Below, piece after piece: positions 18,020 through 26,039 of a DNA stretch of 64,000 bases. Each line of letters begins with the position of its first letter. The stretch's first letter is position 1. The notes below the pieces were generated by a model that had not been told where the DNA came from, made no database searches, and worked only from the letters and a program-made list of their open reading frames with translations. A program made the translations under genes and the position numbers. Source of the stretch: Actinospineispora spinosispora DSM 44797 (GTDB lineage: Bacteria > Actinomycetota > Actinomycetes > Mycobacteriales > Pseudonocardiaceae); contig NZ_KE386833.1 of assembly GCF_000429025.1 (NCBI RefSeq), forward strand, positions 1,068,582 through 1,132,581, given 5' to 3'.

Positions 18020-19603
18020 CTACTCGGGTCTGCGCAGCCGCGTTTCGTCCAGGTCGAGCTCCTGGCTGATGTCGACCATGGTGCGCGCACCGATGTGACC
18101 CTGCTCGTGCAGCTCGCGCAGGGTCCTGCGTTCGGTGTCGAGCAACCGCAGCCGCAGGTGCCGCTCGTCGGGCCGCTCCCGGTCGCCGGACTCCTCACTC
18201 GTGCCCTCCGTCTCCAGCAGCAGCCGCTCCCGGCGCAGCTCGAGTACCTGGCGCAAGGCCTCGGCCCCGGGTGGCGGCTCCTCGTCCTCGGACGACATGC
18301 CGTCGAGGTCGCGCAGGGCGGCGTCGGCCAGCGCCCGCCGGGCACGAAGCCCCTCGGTCCGCTCGCGCTCGCCGGGCCGCAGCTTCAGCCGGGTCAGCAG
18401 CGCGGGCAGCGACATGACCTGGAAGACCACCGTGGCGAGCACCACCAGGATGGTGAGGAACAACAAGAGGTCGCGTCGCGGGAACGGGCCGCCGGTGGCG
18501 ATGGTGAGCGGCATGGACAGACCCACCGCGAGCGACACGGCGCCCCTCGGGCCACACCAGCCGAGCACGATTCGTTCGGAGCGGCTCATGACGATCTCGT
18601 CGTCGCGGACCGGGAGCAACGCGATCAACGGTGGTATCAGCAGCGCCCAGGCGAGCCGGACGACGACCACGGCGACGACCACCGCGGCCGAGACGATCAC
18701 CAGTGCACCGATCGAGTACCCACTGACGATGCCGACGATGGCCGGCACCTGCATGCCGAGCAGAACGAACAGCGCGGCCACCAGCAACAGGTTCAGCACC
18801 GTCCAGAACGTCTCGGTCTGCATGCGCGCGGCCGGTTCCACGACGCCCCTGCCCCGGGTGCCCAGCCAGAACGCGGCGGTGACGGTAGCCAGGACGCCGG
18901 AGGCGTGCACGAGGTGCGCCGGGACGAATGCCAGGTAAGGCGTGGCGAGCGACACCACGACCTGGCTCAGCCTGTCGGACGTCCGGTTGCGGACCGCGGT
19001 GATGACCACCCCGATGACCAGCCCGAACACGACACCACCGACCACCTCGACGGCCGCGACCCGCAGGAGTTCCAGAACCGACGGTGACTTGCCGACGTTC
19101 GACAGTGCGATGGTGAACAGCGTCAGGGCCACCCCATCGTTGATCAGCCCTTCGCCTTCGAGCACGGTGACGAGCCGGCGCGGCACGCCAAGGCGCTGCA
19201 GCACGGTGGTCGCCGCGACCGGATCGGGCGGTGCGATGGCGGCGCCGAATGCCAGCGCCGCGGCCCAACCGACATCGGGGAACACCGCCATCACCGCGCC
19301 GGCCGCGGCGGCCGCCGTGGCCAGGACGAGCCCGACCGACTGCCCGATCACCGGAACGATGTGGGCCACGGTCTCGCGGGGGTCGCTGAAGAACGCGGCG
19401 AAGTAGATCAGTGGCGGCAGGAAGACCAGCAGCACCAGCTCCGGCGGCAGCTGAACACCGGGAATCCCAGGGACGAGGCCGGCGGCGATGCCGACCAGCA
19501 CATATGCCGCCGCCTCCGGGATCCCCAGCCGGTTGGTCAGCCGACGGCCGACGAGGACGGCCACGGCCAGCGCTATCCCGATGACGAACACCTGGTTGGG
19601 CAT
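18020..19603 (-). CDS. CPA1-family Na+/H+ antiporter
   Basis: 527 residues with about 12 membrane helices and a C-terminal cytosolic helical domain (about 400-527) rich in Glu/Arg. Family hallmarks include the ELVLLVFLPPLIYFAAFFSD segment, the ND motif in GLINDGVALTLF and the conserved WCGPRGAVSLAVGL helix. It exchanges monovalent cations for protons across the cytoplasmic membrane. ATG 19603 and GTG 19609 are both possible starts. It is divergent from the CBS-domain gene. Confidence 0.88.
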   Translation of the reverse strand: MPNQVFVIGIALAVAVLVGRRLTNRLGIPEAAAYVLVGIAAGLVPGIPGVQLPPELVLLVFLPPLIYFAAFFSDPRETVAHIVPVIGQSVGLVLATAAAAAGAVMAVFPDVGWAAALAFGAAIAPPDPVAATTVLQRLGVPRRLVTVLEGEGLINDGVALTLFTIALSNVGKSPSVLELLRVAAVEVVGGVVFGLVIGVVITAVRNRTSDRLSQVVVSLATPYLAFVPAHLVHASGVLATVTAAFWLGTRGRGVVEPAARMQTETFWTVLNLLLVAALFVLLGMQVPAIVGIVSGYSIGALVIVSAAVVVAVVVVRLAWALLIPPLIALLPVRDDEIVMSRSERIVLGWCGPRGAVSLAVGLSMPLTIATGGPFPRRDLLLFLTILVVLATVVFQVMSLPALLTRLKLRPGERERTEGLRARRALADAALRDLDGMSSEDEEPPPGAEALRQVLELRRERLLLETEGTSEESGDRERPDERHLRLRLLDTERRTLRELHEQGHIGARTMVDISQELDLDETRLRRPE

Positions 19604-19643
19604 GTCCACGGGTTGCCCATCCGGACGCCGGGTGAATCACCGT

Positions 19644-19668
19644 GGTTGCCCGATGCCCGGGTCGGGTA
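19644..19668 (+). promoter_or_regulatory. Candidate SigB/SigF-type promoter of CBS gene
   Basis: GGTTG (19644-19648), a 15-nt spacer and GGGTA (19664-19668) lie about 35 nt before the ATG of the CBS-domain gene. This is a near match to GTTT, 14-16 nt, GGGTA. Confidence 0.45.
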
Positions 19669-19703
19669 GTCCTCGCGAGGGCACCAGACGGAAGGAGGCT
19701 TCG

Positions 19704-20117
19704 ATGACAACAGCGAGAGACATCATGGTCGGTGACGTCCGGTGTATCGGCGCCACCGAGTCCGCGTACGACGCCGCCGTGGTCATGGCCGATCTCGGCG
19801 TGGGGTCGCTGCCGATCCGAGGTGAGGACAACCGTCTCCAGGGCATGATCACCGACCGTGACGTGGTGGTGAAGGTGATCGCGGCGGGCAAGGATCCCCG
19901 GGCGATCCACACGGGCGAGCTGGCTCAGCGGCACACGGTCACCATCGGCGTGGACGACGACGTCGCCGATCTGCTCCGCGCCATGGCGGTGAACAAGGTC
20001 CGGCGGCTACCGGTCATGGACGGTGACGTCCTGGTCGGGATCGTGGCGCTGGCCGATGTGACGCGCGCTCTCGACGACCCGGAGGTCGGCCTGGTGGTCG
20101 ACGCCATCTCCGAGTGA
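19704..20117 (+). CDS. CBS-domain pair protein (Hrp1-like)
   Basis: 137 residues made of two CBS domains (TARDIMVGDVRCIGATESAYDAAVVMADLGVGSLPI and QRHTVTIGVDDDVADLLRAMAVNKVRRLPVMDGDVLVGIVALADV), like the hypoxia/stress protein Hrp1 of mycobacteria. Such stand-alone pairs bind adenine nucleotides or related ligands. GAAGGAGG at 19691-19698 sets the start at ATG 19704. A candidate stress-type promoter precedes it, and a small gene follows 43 nt downstream. Confidence 0.87.
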   Translation: MTTARDIMVGDVRCIGATESAYDAAVVMADLGVGSLPIRGEDNRLQGMITDRDVVVKVIAAGKDPRAIHTGELAQRHTVTIGVDDDVADLLRAMAVNKVRRLPVMDGDVLVGIVALADVTRALDDPEVGLVVDAISE

Positions 20118-20160
20118 CCGCCGAGCGGATCACCACGAACGACCGGAAGGAATGACATCG

Positions 20161-20487
20161 ATGGCACGGGTCGGACCCAGACACTGGCTCACCGCCGACG
20201 AGGGCGGTCAACCACAGGATGCCCAGGTACGCGCGAGCGGCCAGGTGGACCGCTTGGTCGACGAGGAGCGACGCACCGCGGCACTGATCGAGGCCCTCGG
20301 TGACGACAGCGAACCGGAGTCCGCACGGGCCAGCGGTGAGCAGCTCCGCGCGATGACTCCACCACAGCACGACGACGCGCAGATCACCGCGATGGCGGAC
20401 GCCAGGGGCAGGCTCACCCCTCGGGATCGACAGGAGCCCGCTACGAGCTGGTGGCGCAGGCTGCTGAGCAGGCTGCGGCGGCGGTGA
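20161..20487 (+). CDS. Small hypothetical protein
   Basis: 108-residue hydrophilic protein with a charged helical middle (DRLVDEERRTAALIEALGDDSEPESARASGEQLRAM) and an aromatic/basic C-terminus (SWWRRLLSRLRRR) that could bind membrane or nucleic acid. No family recognised. ATG 20161 sits 9 nt after AAGGA; the ATG at 20152 is too close to it. It is probably co-transcribed with the CBS gene. Confidence 0.55.
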   Translation: MARVGPRHWLTADEGGQPQDAQVRASGQVDRLVDEERRTAALIEALGDDSEPESARASGEQLRAMTPPQHDDAQITAMADARGRLTPRDRQEPATSWWRRLLSRLRRR

Positions 20488-20513
20488 ACCGGTAGCCCGG
20501 TGCCGCCGCCGCA
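20474..20513. terminator. Bidirectional terminator hairpin
   Basis: TGCGGCGGCGG (20474-20484) pairs with CCGCCGCCGCA (20503-20513) across the stop of the small hypothetical gene, with further pairing inside. It lies between two converging genes. Confidence 0.55.
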
Positions 20514-20518
20514 CGGGG

Positions 20519-21334
20519 TCAACCGACCAGCGCGACGGCGGCGTCGGGTTCCGCCACCTGGAACGTGAAGCTCTCCTCCAGGTACAGATACACCTGCTGG
20601 CCGTCGTGGTGGCTGTAGCCGACGGACAGGTCCTGCCCCACGTTGAGGGTGAAGTCGTCCCCGCGCTGGCTCAGCACGACGGCACCGTCCAGACCGGGTG
20701 TCCACACGACCTTGCCGCCGAGAATCTTGGTGAGGTGATCCAGCAGCAGGTACCCGGAGCTCTCGGTGACCTCGATGATGCGGGTGTACGACTCGGGTCC
20801 GACGGCCAGCGCGTAGGGACCCTCGACTCCCGAAACCCGCAGCCGCTCGACCGCGCGGGCGACGACGCTCGGATAGTCGGCGGTGTCCGGGCCCAGCTTC
20901 GGCTGGGTCTCGGGCGCGGCCGAGATGATGCCGTCGATCCCGGCGGCCGGCCAGCCGTGGAACACGGCGCGGTTCTCCAGCTCCGCCGCGTCCTGGGCCG
21001 CGCGGTCGAGATCGTCGAACTCCGGGTCCGATGCGCCACGCTCGGCGTCGTCGATCTCGTCACGGCTGATCGTGAACGGCACCCGCACCTCTGCGAGGGG
21101 CCGGACCTGACGCAGGCGGGTGCGGACGCCGTCGCCGTGTCCCTCCTCGTGCGGGCCCTTCATGTCCTGCGTCCGGCCGAGGTTGATCGCCGAGTGCTCC
21201 CAGCCACTGGGCCCCGACCAGTCCACGACCCTGCGGGCGGCGAGCAGTGGGACGAGCCGTTCGCGTGCCTCGTCGTCGATCTGTGACCAGGCCTTGGCCG
21301 GGATGGGGGCGATGTCGCGGAGAAGATGATCCAT
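20519..21334 (-). CDS. Encapsulin nanocompartment shell protein (family 1)
   Basis: 271-residue family 1 encapsulin (Linocin-M18/HK97 fold, PF04454). The family N-terminus reads HLLRDIAPIPAKAWSQIDDEARERLVPLLAARRVVDWSGPSGWEHSAINLGR. Other marks are DDLDRAAQDAAELENRAVFHGW, the E-loop region and the C-terminal LNVGQDLSVGYSHHDGQQVYLYLEESFTFQV. It self-assembles into an icosahedral protein shell. ATG 21334 follows AAAGGACG; the TTG two codons upstream is less likely. It is 2 nt downstream of the hemerythrin cargo gene on the same strand. Confidence 0.95.
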   Translation of the reverse strand: MDHLLRDIAPIPAKAWSQIDDEARERLVPLLAARRVVDWSGPSGWEHSAINLGRTQDMKGPHEEGHGDGVRTRLRQVRPLAEVRVPFTISRDEIDDAERGASDPEFDDLDRAAQDAAELENRAVFHGWPAAGIDGIISAAPETQPKLGPDTADYPSVVARAVERLRVSGVEGPYALAVGPESYTRIIEVTESSGYLLLDHLTKILGGKVVWTPGLDGAVVLSQRGDDFTLNVGQDLSVGYSHHDGQQVYLYLEESFTFQVAEPDAAVALVG

Positions 21335-21336
21335 GG

Positions 21337-21942
21337 TCAACGTCCTTTCAGACTTCCGATGCCCAATGAGGAGTCGCCGGTCGGGGGAGAGGGCAGCTCA
21401 CCCTCGACGTAGCGCTCGGGGTCCTTGTCCGAGGTGTCGAGGTCCCGGGCGCCCTGGTGCCGGGCGGTGAACTCACGGAACCGGCGGCCGAGTGCCTCAC
21501 GCAGGCCGGACGCGGCGTTGCGCCTGAAGTCCGCGAGGCCCTCGCGTTCCTCCTCGGCCATGTGCTCGTCGTTCGCCACCCTGGCCCGGCCGACCGCCTG
21601 CCACCAGGCGTCACTGCCGGTCGGTTGCCGGGCGGCGTCGTGCACGGCGTCGCGGATGTCGTTGTGGTCGCCGATCGCGTCCAGCGTCTCCTCCCGCGCG
21701 TCGTCGCCCTTGCGCAGCAGCTGCGGGTAGAAGATCTCCTCCTCGGCGATCGCATGGACGTCCAGCAGGTCCGCGAGCGGCTCCCAGACGCGGGCCAGGT
21801 CCGCCGCCGGTGCCGACTCGGCCGCCTGCAGCTCGTCCAGCAGCGCGAACTCGCGGCGGAACTGTTCGTGGTGGTCGAGGATGAGGCGGGTGATGTCGTC
21901 GGGACCCGCCGCGACGTCCCCGGTCGCGTGTGGCTCAGGCAT
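21337..21942 (-). CDS. Encapsulated hemerythrin-domain cargo protein
   Basis: 201 residues. The N-terminal hemerythrin HHE four-helix domain carries metal ligands in ILDHHEQFRREF, LLDVHAIAEEEIFYP, IGDHNDI and ANDEHMAEEE. A linker follows, and the C-terminus DSSLGIGSLKGR is a textbook encapsulin targeting peptide (SLGIGSL core). The protein is expected to bind a diiron centre inside the shell encoded by the next gene; encapsulated hemerythrins have been linked to oxidative and nitrosative stress protection (family knowledge). ATG 21942 has no clear ribosome-binding site, and a GGGTA box 9 nt upstream suggests a nearly leaderless transcript. Confidence 0.93.
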   Translation of the reverse strand: MPEPHATGDVAAGPDDITRLILDHHEQFRREFALLDELQAAESAPAADLARVWEPLADLLDVHAIAEEEIFYPQLLRKGDDAREETLDAIGDHNDIRDAVHDAARQPTGSDAWWQAVGRARVANDEHMAEEEREGLADFRRNAASGLREALGRRFREFTARHQGARDLDTSDKDPERYVEGELPSPPTGDSSLGIGSLKGR

Positions 21943-21951
21943 ACCGAGGGC

Positions 21952-21977
21952 TACCCAGATGCGCGGCGCCGGAATCC
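21952..21977 (-). promoter_or_regulatory. Candidate SigB/SigF-type promoter of encapsulin operon
   Basis: On the minus strand GGATT (21973-21977), a 16-nt spacer and GGGTA (21952-21956) precede the hemerythrin ATG by 9 nt. A start within a few bases of the ATG would give a leaderless mRNA. The -10 is good and the -35 has one mismatch. Confidence 0.35.
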
Positions 21978-22053
21978 ATCGTCGTTGACTCGCGTGATCG
22001 CGCGTGTGGTGGGTACTCGATCTCCGGAGAGCCGGAGAGGGAGGTTGACCCTG

Positions 22054-22422
22054 ATGAACATGCGACGAGCCGCCGTCGTGTCCTCGGCGGCGGTACTCGG
22101 CATCCTGCTCACCGGGTGCGGCGGAAGCACGGCGCGAAGCGGTTCGGACCAGCCGGGAGTGGCTCTGCCGCCGGGCGCGGCACCCGGGCCGGCGGGCGCC
22201 GCCGCGAGAGTGTCGATCAGCGACACCTCGGAGCAGGACATGGCGGCGACGTTGCGGGCCAACGGTGTCGACGACGCGGCGGAGTGGGCCGACCTGATCG
22301 TCCAGAGCCGGCCGTACCCGCCAGGGGACGCGCGGCTCGGCAAGCTCAGGCAGGTCCTCACCGAGCACCAGGCCCCGCCGGACACCGTCGACAAGATCAC
22401 CAATGCTCTGGAGCCCTCATGA
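22054..22422 (+). CDS. Small putative lipoprotein
   Basis: 122 residues with a lipoprotein signal peptide (RRAAVVSSAAVLGILLTGCGG, lipobox LTGC). A low-complexity Gly/Ala/Pro linker and a small helical domain (SEQDMAATLRANGVDDAAEWADLIVQSRPYPPGDARLGKLRQVLTEHQAPPDTVDKITNAL) follow. No family recognised. Start ATG 22054 has GAGGGAGG upstream; ATG 22060 is possible. Its stop overlaps the start of the VOC gene (ATGA). It is divergent from the encapsulin operon. Confidence 0.72.
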   Translation: MNMRRAAVVSSAAVLGILLTGCGGSTARSGSDQPGVALPPGAAPGPAGAAARVSISDTSEQDMAATLRANGVDDAAEWADLIVQSRPYPPGDARLGKLRQVLTEHQAPPDTVDKITNALEPS

Positions 22423-22799
22423 GCAGCCGAGTACTGGCCGTGGCGCTCGACTGTCAGGACGTCGACCGGGTGGCCGCGTTCTGGTGCGGGGTGTTCTCCT
22501 CGACGGTCCTCGGGCGGTGGACCGACGCGCGCGGCAAGGAGTACGTCGAGCTGGGCATGGGTGAACCGGACGGCGGCCCGGTCATGGTCCTGCAGCCGAC
22601 CGACGGGACGGGGCGGACCAAGAACCGGGTGCACCTCGACCTGGCGCCGGCGCAGCTGTCCCAGGCCGACGAGGTCGCGCGGCTCGTGGAGCTGGGAGCG
22701 ACGGTCCTGGCGGACGAATCGGACATGCCGTGGGTCGTGCTGGCCGACCCGGAGGGAAACGAGTTCTGCGTGCTGCCGCCACCCGATCCCTCGGCCTGA
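22419..22799 (+). CDS. VOC-superfamily (glyoxalase-like) protein
   Basis: 126-residue glyoxalase/bleomycin-resistance-like fold, Glyoxalase_6 type. LAVALDCQDVDRVAAFWCGVF and the C-terminal MPWVVLADPEGNEFCVLPPPD are the paired beta-alpha-beta modules, with HLDLAP supplying a likely metal ligand. Reaction unknown. It is coupled by ATGA overlap to the lipoprotein gene upstream. Confidence 0.85.
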   Translation: MSSRVLAVALDCQDVDRVAAFWCGVFSSTVLGRWTDARGKEYVELGMGEPDGGPVMVLQPTDGTGRTKNRVHLDLAPAQLSQADEVARLVELGATVLADESDMPWVVLADPEGNEFCVLPPPDPSA

Positions 22800-22810
22800 C
22801 CCGGACCGGG

Positions 22811-23375
22811 TCAGTGCGCTCGGATCGACTGCAGCTCGGTGATCTGGTGCTGCTCGGCGTTCACCACGTCACGCGCCACGGTCTTGAGCCGTGTGCTCTG
22901 TCCCGCGCTCAGCTCGTTGGTCGCCGGCGCGATCGTCCCCTGATGGTGGCGGATCATGACCTGGGCGAACCGGTCGTCGAACGCCGGGGCGGAGAGGTCG
23001 TCCACCTGCCGCGGTGACGCCACGCCGGGCGTGCTGCCGAACCGGCTGTCGCTCTGCCGAGGGTCGGGCACGGCGGCGTTCCACTCGCGCAACAGGTCGC
23101 TGACCGTGTCGATCCGGGCACGTTGCTGGTCGGCTATCGGTGCGGCGAAGTCTCGCCGGGCCGGCCGTCGGCCAGCGCGGCGATGTCGTTCTCCTGTGCC
23201 AGCCGCAGGATCACGTTCTGGGCGAACGCGATGTCGGTCTGGTCGTGCGCGTCGTGGACCGGTGCGCTCGCCGAGGGCGCGGGAGGTGGCGAGGTGTTTG
23301 TGCCGCAGCCACTCAGCCCGGCCGCGACGGCCATCGCCACCGCGAGTACGACTCCGGCCGGGATGCGACGGTCAT
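22811..23375 (-). pseudogene. DUF305 lipoprotein gene with two frame disruptions
   Basis: The DNA encodes a DUF305-family lipoprotein (ferritin-like; often metal-linked) but in three frames. ATG 23375, overlapping the desaturase stop, starts a frame that does not match. One base is missing within the first codons, after which RRIPAGVVLAVAMAVAAGLSGCG gives the signal peptide and lipobox. At about 23151 a second single-base loss (GAGACTTC where GAGGACTTC restores FAAPIADQQRARI) ends the frame at a TAG. The rest (REWNAAVPDPRQ, MIRHHQGTIAPATNELSAG) is intact to 22811. The family's first HH motif is replaced (VILRLAQENDI). It is either decayed or affected by sequencing error. Confidence 0.7.
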
Positions 23376-24685
23376 GACCGCTCCTGTCCCGGTCGGTACG
23401 GGCCGGGCTTGGGTCGGACGGTACCTCCGGGGAACGCCAGCCGGGCGATCGTGCGGTGCACGGAACCGAGCTGGGCCGACAGCGGCCCGGTGTTGTACGG
23501 CAGGCTGTAGCGCCGGCAGATGTCCTTGACCCTGGGCGCGATCTCGGCGTACCGGCTGCTCGGCATGTCCGGGTACAGGTGGTGCTCGACCTGGTAGCCG
23601 AGGTTGCCGCTCATCACGTGGAAGAACGAGCTCCCGGTGATGTTGGCGGCACCGACGAGCTGGCGCGCGTACCAACCGCCGGACGTCTCGTTCTCGACCT
23701 CCTCCTCGCTGAACGTGTAGGTCTGGTCCGGGAAGTGCCCGCAGAAGATGATCGAGTGCGTCCACACGTTGCGGATGATGTTCGCGGTGACGTTGGCCCA
23801 GAACGTCGACACGAACCCGTCGCGGGCGGACCGCGGCATCGCGGACAGTCGTTGGGCGACAAGCGCGCGAAGCCCCGGCCGGCGTCTGCCGCGCAACCCC
23901 CGTCGTGCCGGACGACGATGCAGCAGCTGGTCGAGCGCGAGCGCGGCGGCCGCCGACACGGCGGGCCAGCCGAGGTAGTCCTTGACGATCTGGTCGCGCG
24001 CCTTGCCCGAGATTCCCTTCAGGTCGTGCCAGACGTCCTTCCACGGCTTCTCACCGGCGCGGATCGCCTCGATGTCCATGTCGTGCACCGCGACGCCCCA
24101 CTCGAAGAACGCCATCAGCAGGAGGTTGTAGAACGGCTGCAGCAGGTAGCCGGGCCGCCACTCCTGGTGCGGGTCGATCCGCATGATCTCGTACCCGAGG
24201 TCCTTGTCCTTGCCTCGGATGTTCGTGAACGTGTGGTGGATGTAGTTGTGAGAGTGTTTCCAGGCCTCGGCCGTCGACGCGGTGTCCCAGTCCCAGGTCG
24301 AGGAGTGGATGTACGGGTCGTTCATCCAGTCCCACTGTCCGTGCAGGACGTTGTGGCCGATCTCCATGTTCTCCAGGATCTTCGCCGCGCCGAGACCGCA
24401 CGTGCCGAGAACCCACAGCGGCTTGCTGCGTGAACCGACGAGCAGCGCCCTGCTGACGACCAGCAGCTGCCGGTGCATGCGAATGATCCCGGTGATGTAG
24501 CGGCGGTCGCGCTCCCCGAGGTCGGCGTAGACCTCTTCGTGGATCGCCGCGAACTCCCGGCCGAGTTCCTCGAGCTGGTCCGGCGTCAGATGCGCGAACG
24601 GACCGGGTAGGGACCGTGCCGGGGGAGATCCGGACGTCTGGTCGGGTCCGGGCGGGCGTGGTGGGCTGGTGGGTCGCGTCGACAT
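23372..24685 (-). CDS. Membrane fatty acid desaturase (DesA3-like)
   Basis: 437-residue acyl-lipid/acyl-CoA desaturase with the three diiron histidine boxes: HNVLHGQWDW, HSHNYIHHTFTN and QVEHHLYPDMP. Hydrophobic segments lie around them. It inserts a double bond into fatty acyl chains at the membrane, using electrons from a reductase. The stretch around residues 265-305 is unusually Arg/Leu-rich (LLHRRPARRGLRGRRRPGLRALVAQRL) compared with the family. ATG 24685 follows AGAGGA. The divergent neighbour encodes a ferredoxin reductase, matching the mycobacterial DesA3 and Rv3230c partnership. Confidence 0.88.
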   Translation of the reverse strand: MSTRPTSPPRPPGPDQTSGSPPARSLPGPFAHLTPDQLEELGREFAAIHEEVYADLGERDRRYITGIIRMHRQLLVVSRALLVGSRSKPLWVLGTCGLGAAKILENMEIGHNVLHGQWDWMNDPYIHSSTWDWDTASTAEAWKHSHNYIHHTFTNIRGKDKDLGYEIMRIDPHQEWRPGYLLQPFYNLLLMAFFEWGVAVHDMDIEAIRAGEKPWKDVWHDLKGISGKARDQIVKDYLGWPAVSAAAALALDQLLHRRPARRGLRGRRRPGLRALVAQRLSAMPRSARDGFVSTFWANVTANIIRNVWTHSIIFCGHFPDQTYTFSEEEVENETSGGWYARQLVGAANITGSSFFHVMSGNLGYQVEHHLYPDMPSSRYAEIAPRVKDICRRYSLPYNTGPLSAQLGSVHRTIARLAFPGGTVRPKPGPYRPGQERS

Positions 24686-24856
24686 CGCATCGTCCTCTCG
24701 CCGAATTCGGGATGTGCGTGCTCGGCCTGACTCGATACTCACGGTAACTGTGACCGCCGGTAACATCTCTCGCCCGGATCCATCTGTCAAATCGTGGCGA
24801 AGTGGGTATGCACCGGTTGGGCCAGTGCATCGACCGACGAAGGGACCGTGGTTGGC

Positions 24857-25954
24857 GTGACGGAAGTGGGTATGCGACCTGAGGTCTCGCCACTGCGGAG
24901 ACGACTGCTCAGCGGTGTGCGCCTGTTGTTCACCCCGCTGCTGCCCGACGACTACGTCGAGCTCATCGACCCGCTGTGGTCCACCCGGGAGCTACGCGGA
25001 CGGGTGGAACGCATCGAGCCGCAGGCGGACGACGCGGTCACCGTCCATGTGCGGCCCGGTTTCGACTGGGTCGGCCACCGCCCGGGTCAGTACGTCCGAT
25101 TCGGGGTGGTCGTCGACGGGGTGCACCACTGGCGTGCCTACTCGTTGACCTCGGACCCGCACGCCTCGGACGGGCTCATCTCGATCACCCCGAAACTCGT
25201 GGACAGCGGCGTCGTCTCGCCCTACCTCGTGCGTACGCTGCGGGTCGGCTCCGTGGTACGGCTGGGCGAGGTCGAGGGCACGTTCACCCTGCCGGAGCGA
25301 CCGGCCGGGCCGGTGCTGTTCCTCACGGCGGGCAGCGGCATCACCCCGGTCATGAGCATGCTGCGGCACCTGCGCACCGAGCACGCCATGGACGACGTCG
25401 TGCACATCCACTCCGCCCGCACCCGGGACCAGGTGATCTTCGGTGGCGACCTGGACGAGCTCGCCTTGACCGAGGACGGGCTGAGCGTGCATGTCTGGGA
25501 GTCGGCCGAACAGGGCCGGGTCACGCCGGAGGACATCGCGCGGCTGTGCCCGGACTGGCGTGACCGCGACACCTACGCCTCGGGCCCCGGTGAGCTGCTC
25601 GACGCACTGACCACGCACTGGGAGGAGCACGGCGATCCCGAGCGGCTTCACCTCGAGCGGTTCCAGCCGGTCGTGGGCGGGGAGAACGCGGGCGGTGAGG
25701 GCGGAACGATCCGCTTCCCCCGCAGGAACGTCGAAGCGGACTGCCCGCCGGGCACCCCCATGCTGGTGGCGGGCGAGGAGGCCGGCGTCGACATGCCGTT
25801 CGGCTGCCGGATGGGCGTCTGCCACACGTGTGTCGCGCGCCTGCGCGAGGGCACGGTCCGCGACCTGCGCACCGGCGAGGTGAGGCAGGCCCGCAACGAG
25901 ATGATCAGAACCTGCATCCACGCCCCCGAGGGCCCCGTCGAACTCGACCTGTAA
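24857..25954 (+). CDS. Ferredoxin-NAD(P)H reductase with C-terminal 2Fe-2S domain
   Basis: 365 residues. The FAD domain (RPGQYVRFGVVVDGVHHWRAYSLTSDP) is followed by an NAD(P)-binding domain (LFLTAGSGITPVMSMLRHL) and a plant-type ferredoxin domain with cysteines CRMGVCHTC and the distal C in IRTCIHAP. This is the architecture of the mycobacterial reductase that feeds electrons to DesA3, so it is the likely partner of the divergent desaturase. GTG 24857 is used; ATG 24872 with GGAAG 5 nt upstream is an equally good start. Confidence 0.88.
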   Translation: MTEVGMRPEVSPLRRRLLSGVRLLFTPLLPDDYVELIDPLWSTRELRGRVERIEPQADDAVTVHVRPGFDWVGHRPGQYVRFGVVVDGVHHWRAYSLTSDPHASDGLISITPKLVDSGVVSPYLVRTLRVGSVVRLGEVEGTFTLPERPAGPVLFLTAGSGITPVMSMLRHLRTEHAMDDVVHIHSARTRDQVIFGGDLDELALTEDGLSVHVWESAEQGRVTPEDIARLCPDWRDRDTYASGPGELLDALTTHWEEHGDPERLHLERFQPVVGGENAGGEGGTIRFPRRNVEADCPPGTPMLVAGEEAGVDMPFGCRMGVCHTCVARLREGTVRDLRTGEVRQARNEMIRTCIHAPEGPVELDL

Positions 25955-25967
25955 CCGCTCCACCGCT

Positions 25968-26020
25968 GGCACGAATGTGGCTTTAGGGACGTTGAACGTC
26001 CCCAAAGCCACATTCGTGCC
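25968..26020. terminator. 26-bp stem hairpin between converging genes
   Basis: Two 26-nt arms (25968-25993 and 25995-26020) are complementary except for one mismatch and are separated by a single G. It lies between the converging reductase and formate dehydrogenase membrane-subunit genes. A bidirectional terminator is the simplest reading. Confidence 0.75.
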
Positions 26021-26039
26021 TCTGGGAGCGGGCGAACGG

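Noticed and set aside
17956..18345. N-terminal extension of the LuxR regulator giving 1058 residues
   Set aside because: The extra 130 residues overlap the antiporter gene and have shadow-frame composition; the P-loop domain starts just after ATG 17955.
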